Shown: positions 4,793 to 5,267 of the stretch, in pieces
Numbering within the stretch: position 1 is the first letter of the stretch
How the letters are laid out: each line of letters begins with the position of its first letter
NCBI GenBank assembly: GCA_002256595.1
Contig: NOLC01000055.1
Location: 1 to 5,267 of the forward strand
DNA from: Methanosaeta sp. NSP1
GTDB taxonomy: Archaea > Halobacteriota > Methanosarcinia > Methanotrichales > Methanotrichaceae
DNA length: 5,267 nucleotides
Direction: 5' to 3'
The notes under the pieces: generated by a model
What the model was told of the DNA's origin: nothing
Databases searched by the model: none
What the model saw: only the letters and a program-made list of their open reading frames with translations
Program-made: the position numbers and the translations under genes

Positions 4793-5267
4793 GTGACAAA
4801 GCTGGTAGTTCTTTTAGGAGACGGGATGGCAGACTTGCCCCTGGAGGCTTTGGGGGGCAGGACGCCACTCCAGGCGGCGAAGAAGCCAAATATGGACCGG
4901 CTGGCGCGGCAAGGCCGCAGCGGCCTGGCCCGGACGGTGCCGGAGGGCTTTGCACCAGGAAGCGATGTGGCCAACCTCTCCGTCCTGGGCTACGATCCGG
5001 CCAGGCACTATACCGGACGGGCGCCCCTGGAGGCGGCGGCCATGAATGTGCGCCTGGGCCCGGATGATATCGCCTTTCGCTGCAATTTTGTGACCATTGA
5101 AAACGGCCTGATGAAGGACTACAGCGCCGGGCAGATCTCCTCTGAGGAGGGCCGGGAGCTGATCGCCGCCCTGGCCCCGCTCATGCCGGGTCGAAGGCTC
5201 TACTCAGGAGTTAGCTACCGCAATCTTCTGGTGCTCCAGGCCGGTGCCAATGCCGTCTGCACCCCAC
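4793..5267 (+). CDS. apgM: 2,3-bisphosphoglycerate-independent phosphoglycerate mutase, archaeal type (partial, runs off window end)
   Basis: Cofactor-independent mutase interconverting 3- and 2-phosphoglycerate, needed by methanogens mainly in gluconeogenesis; alkaline-phosphatase superfamily with two metal ions. 158 codons of a protein usually about 400 residues long are present. Seen: [14 protein letters not shown] (3-16) with metal ligand D10, [15 protein letters not shown] (24-38), the nucleophile segment [15 protein letters not shown] (55-69) with catalytic S57, and YTGRAPLEA (73-81) followed by FRCNFV; all match archaeal ApgM. The start is GTG 4793, preceded by GGCGGGG with very short spacing; no ATG fits without losing the first strand and D10. 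It lies 28 bases after mcrC on the same strand and may be co-transcribed, although TTAATACTATT at 4764-4774 could be its own weak promoter. Some archaea carry two paralogues; which one this is cannot be told. Confidence 0.92.
   Translation, partial: MTKLVVLLGDGMADLPLEALGGRTPLQAAKKPNMDRLARQGRSGLARTVPEGFAPGSDVANLSVLGYDPARHYTGRAPLEAAAMNVRLGPDDIAFRCNFVTIENGLMKDYSAGQISSEEGRELIAALAPLMPGRRLYSGVSYRNLLVLQAGANAVCTP

Noticed and set aside
4195..5008. Minus-strand frames opposite mcrC and apgM, including a 170-codon one
   Set aside because: They span two well-identified genes on the other strand and have no domain pattern; their length comes from GC-rich codon positions.

Overview
The window reads as chromosomal DNA of a methanogenic archaeon. 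The decisive marker is a complete McrC-family protein (methyl-coenzyme M reductase operon protein C). Archaeal-type Dph5, an AglB/STT3-type oligosaccharyltransferase, archaeal ApgM phosphoglycerate mutase, a DUF2124-like protein, a tRNA gene without encoded CCA and BRE/TATA-like promoters agree with this. The moderate GC content and the gene set suggest a Methanothrix/Methanosarcina-type methanogen, but that placement is an inference. No mobile element, CRISPR array or rRNA is visible.

Layout, left to right. Minus strand 1-1205 is the N-terminal part of an AglB/STT3 oligosaccharyltransferase, cut by the window edge just where its TIXE-type loop motif should be. Diverging from it on the plus strand is a DUF2124-like protein (1353-1805). 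This converges on a tRNA-Ile(GAU) gene on the minus strand (1869-1942), with a hairpin and T-tracts between the two ends. The tRNA has a clear TATA/BRE promoter (1969-1983). A structured noncoding stretch follows, then an unrecognised 132-residue plus-strand protein with a charged, helical tail (2162-2560). Thirteen bases further lies the end of a convergent minus-strand operon: a 56-residue ribbon-helix-helix regulator (2918-3088) overlapping queD (2574-2921) by 4 bases. Its promoter region carries repeated GGTAT/ATACC half-sites around a TATTAATA box. Dph5 (minus, 3211 to about 4014) and McrC (plus, 4111-4764) form a divergent pair. McrC is followed after 28 bases by the start of apgM (4793 to the window end).

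Functionally the window is a mix of housekeeping genes: N-glycosylation (AglB), translation (tRNA-Ile, diphthamide on EF-2 by Dph5, probably archaeosine on tRNA via QueD), activation of the methane-forming enzyme (McrC) and central carbon metabolism (ApgM). The parts most worth a second look are the small RHH regulator coupled to queD with its candidate operator, the McrC gene standing outside an mcr operon, and the unrecognised 2162-2560 protein. I do not see an obvious new multi-gene system.
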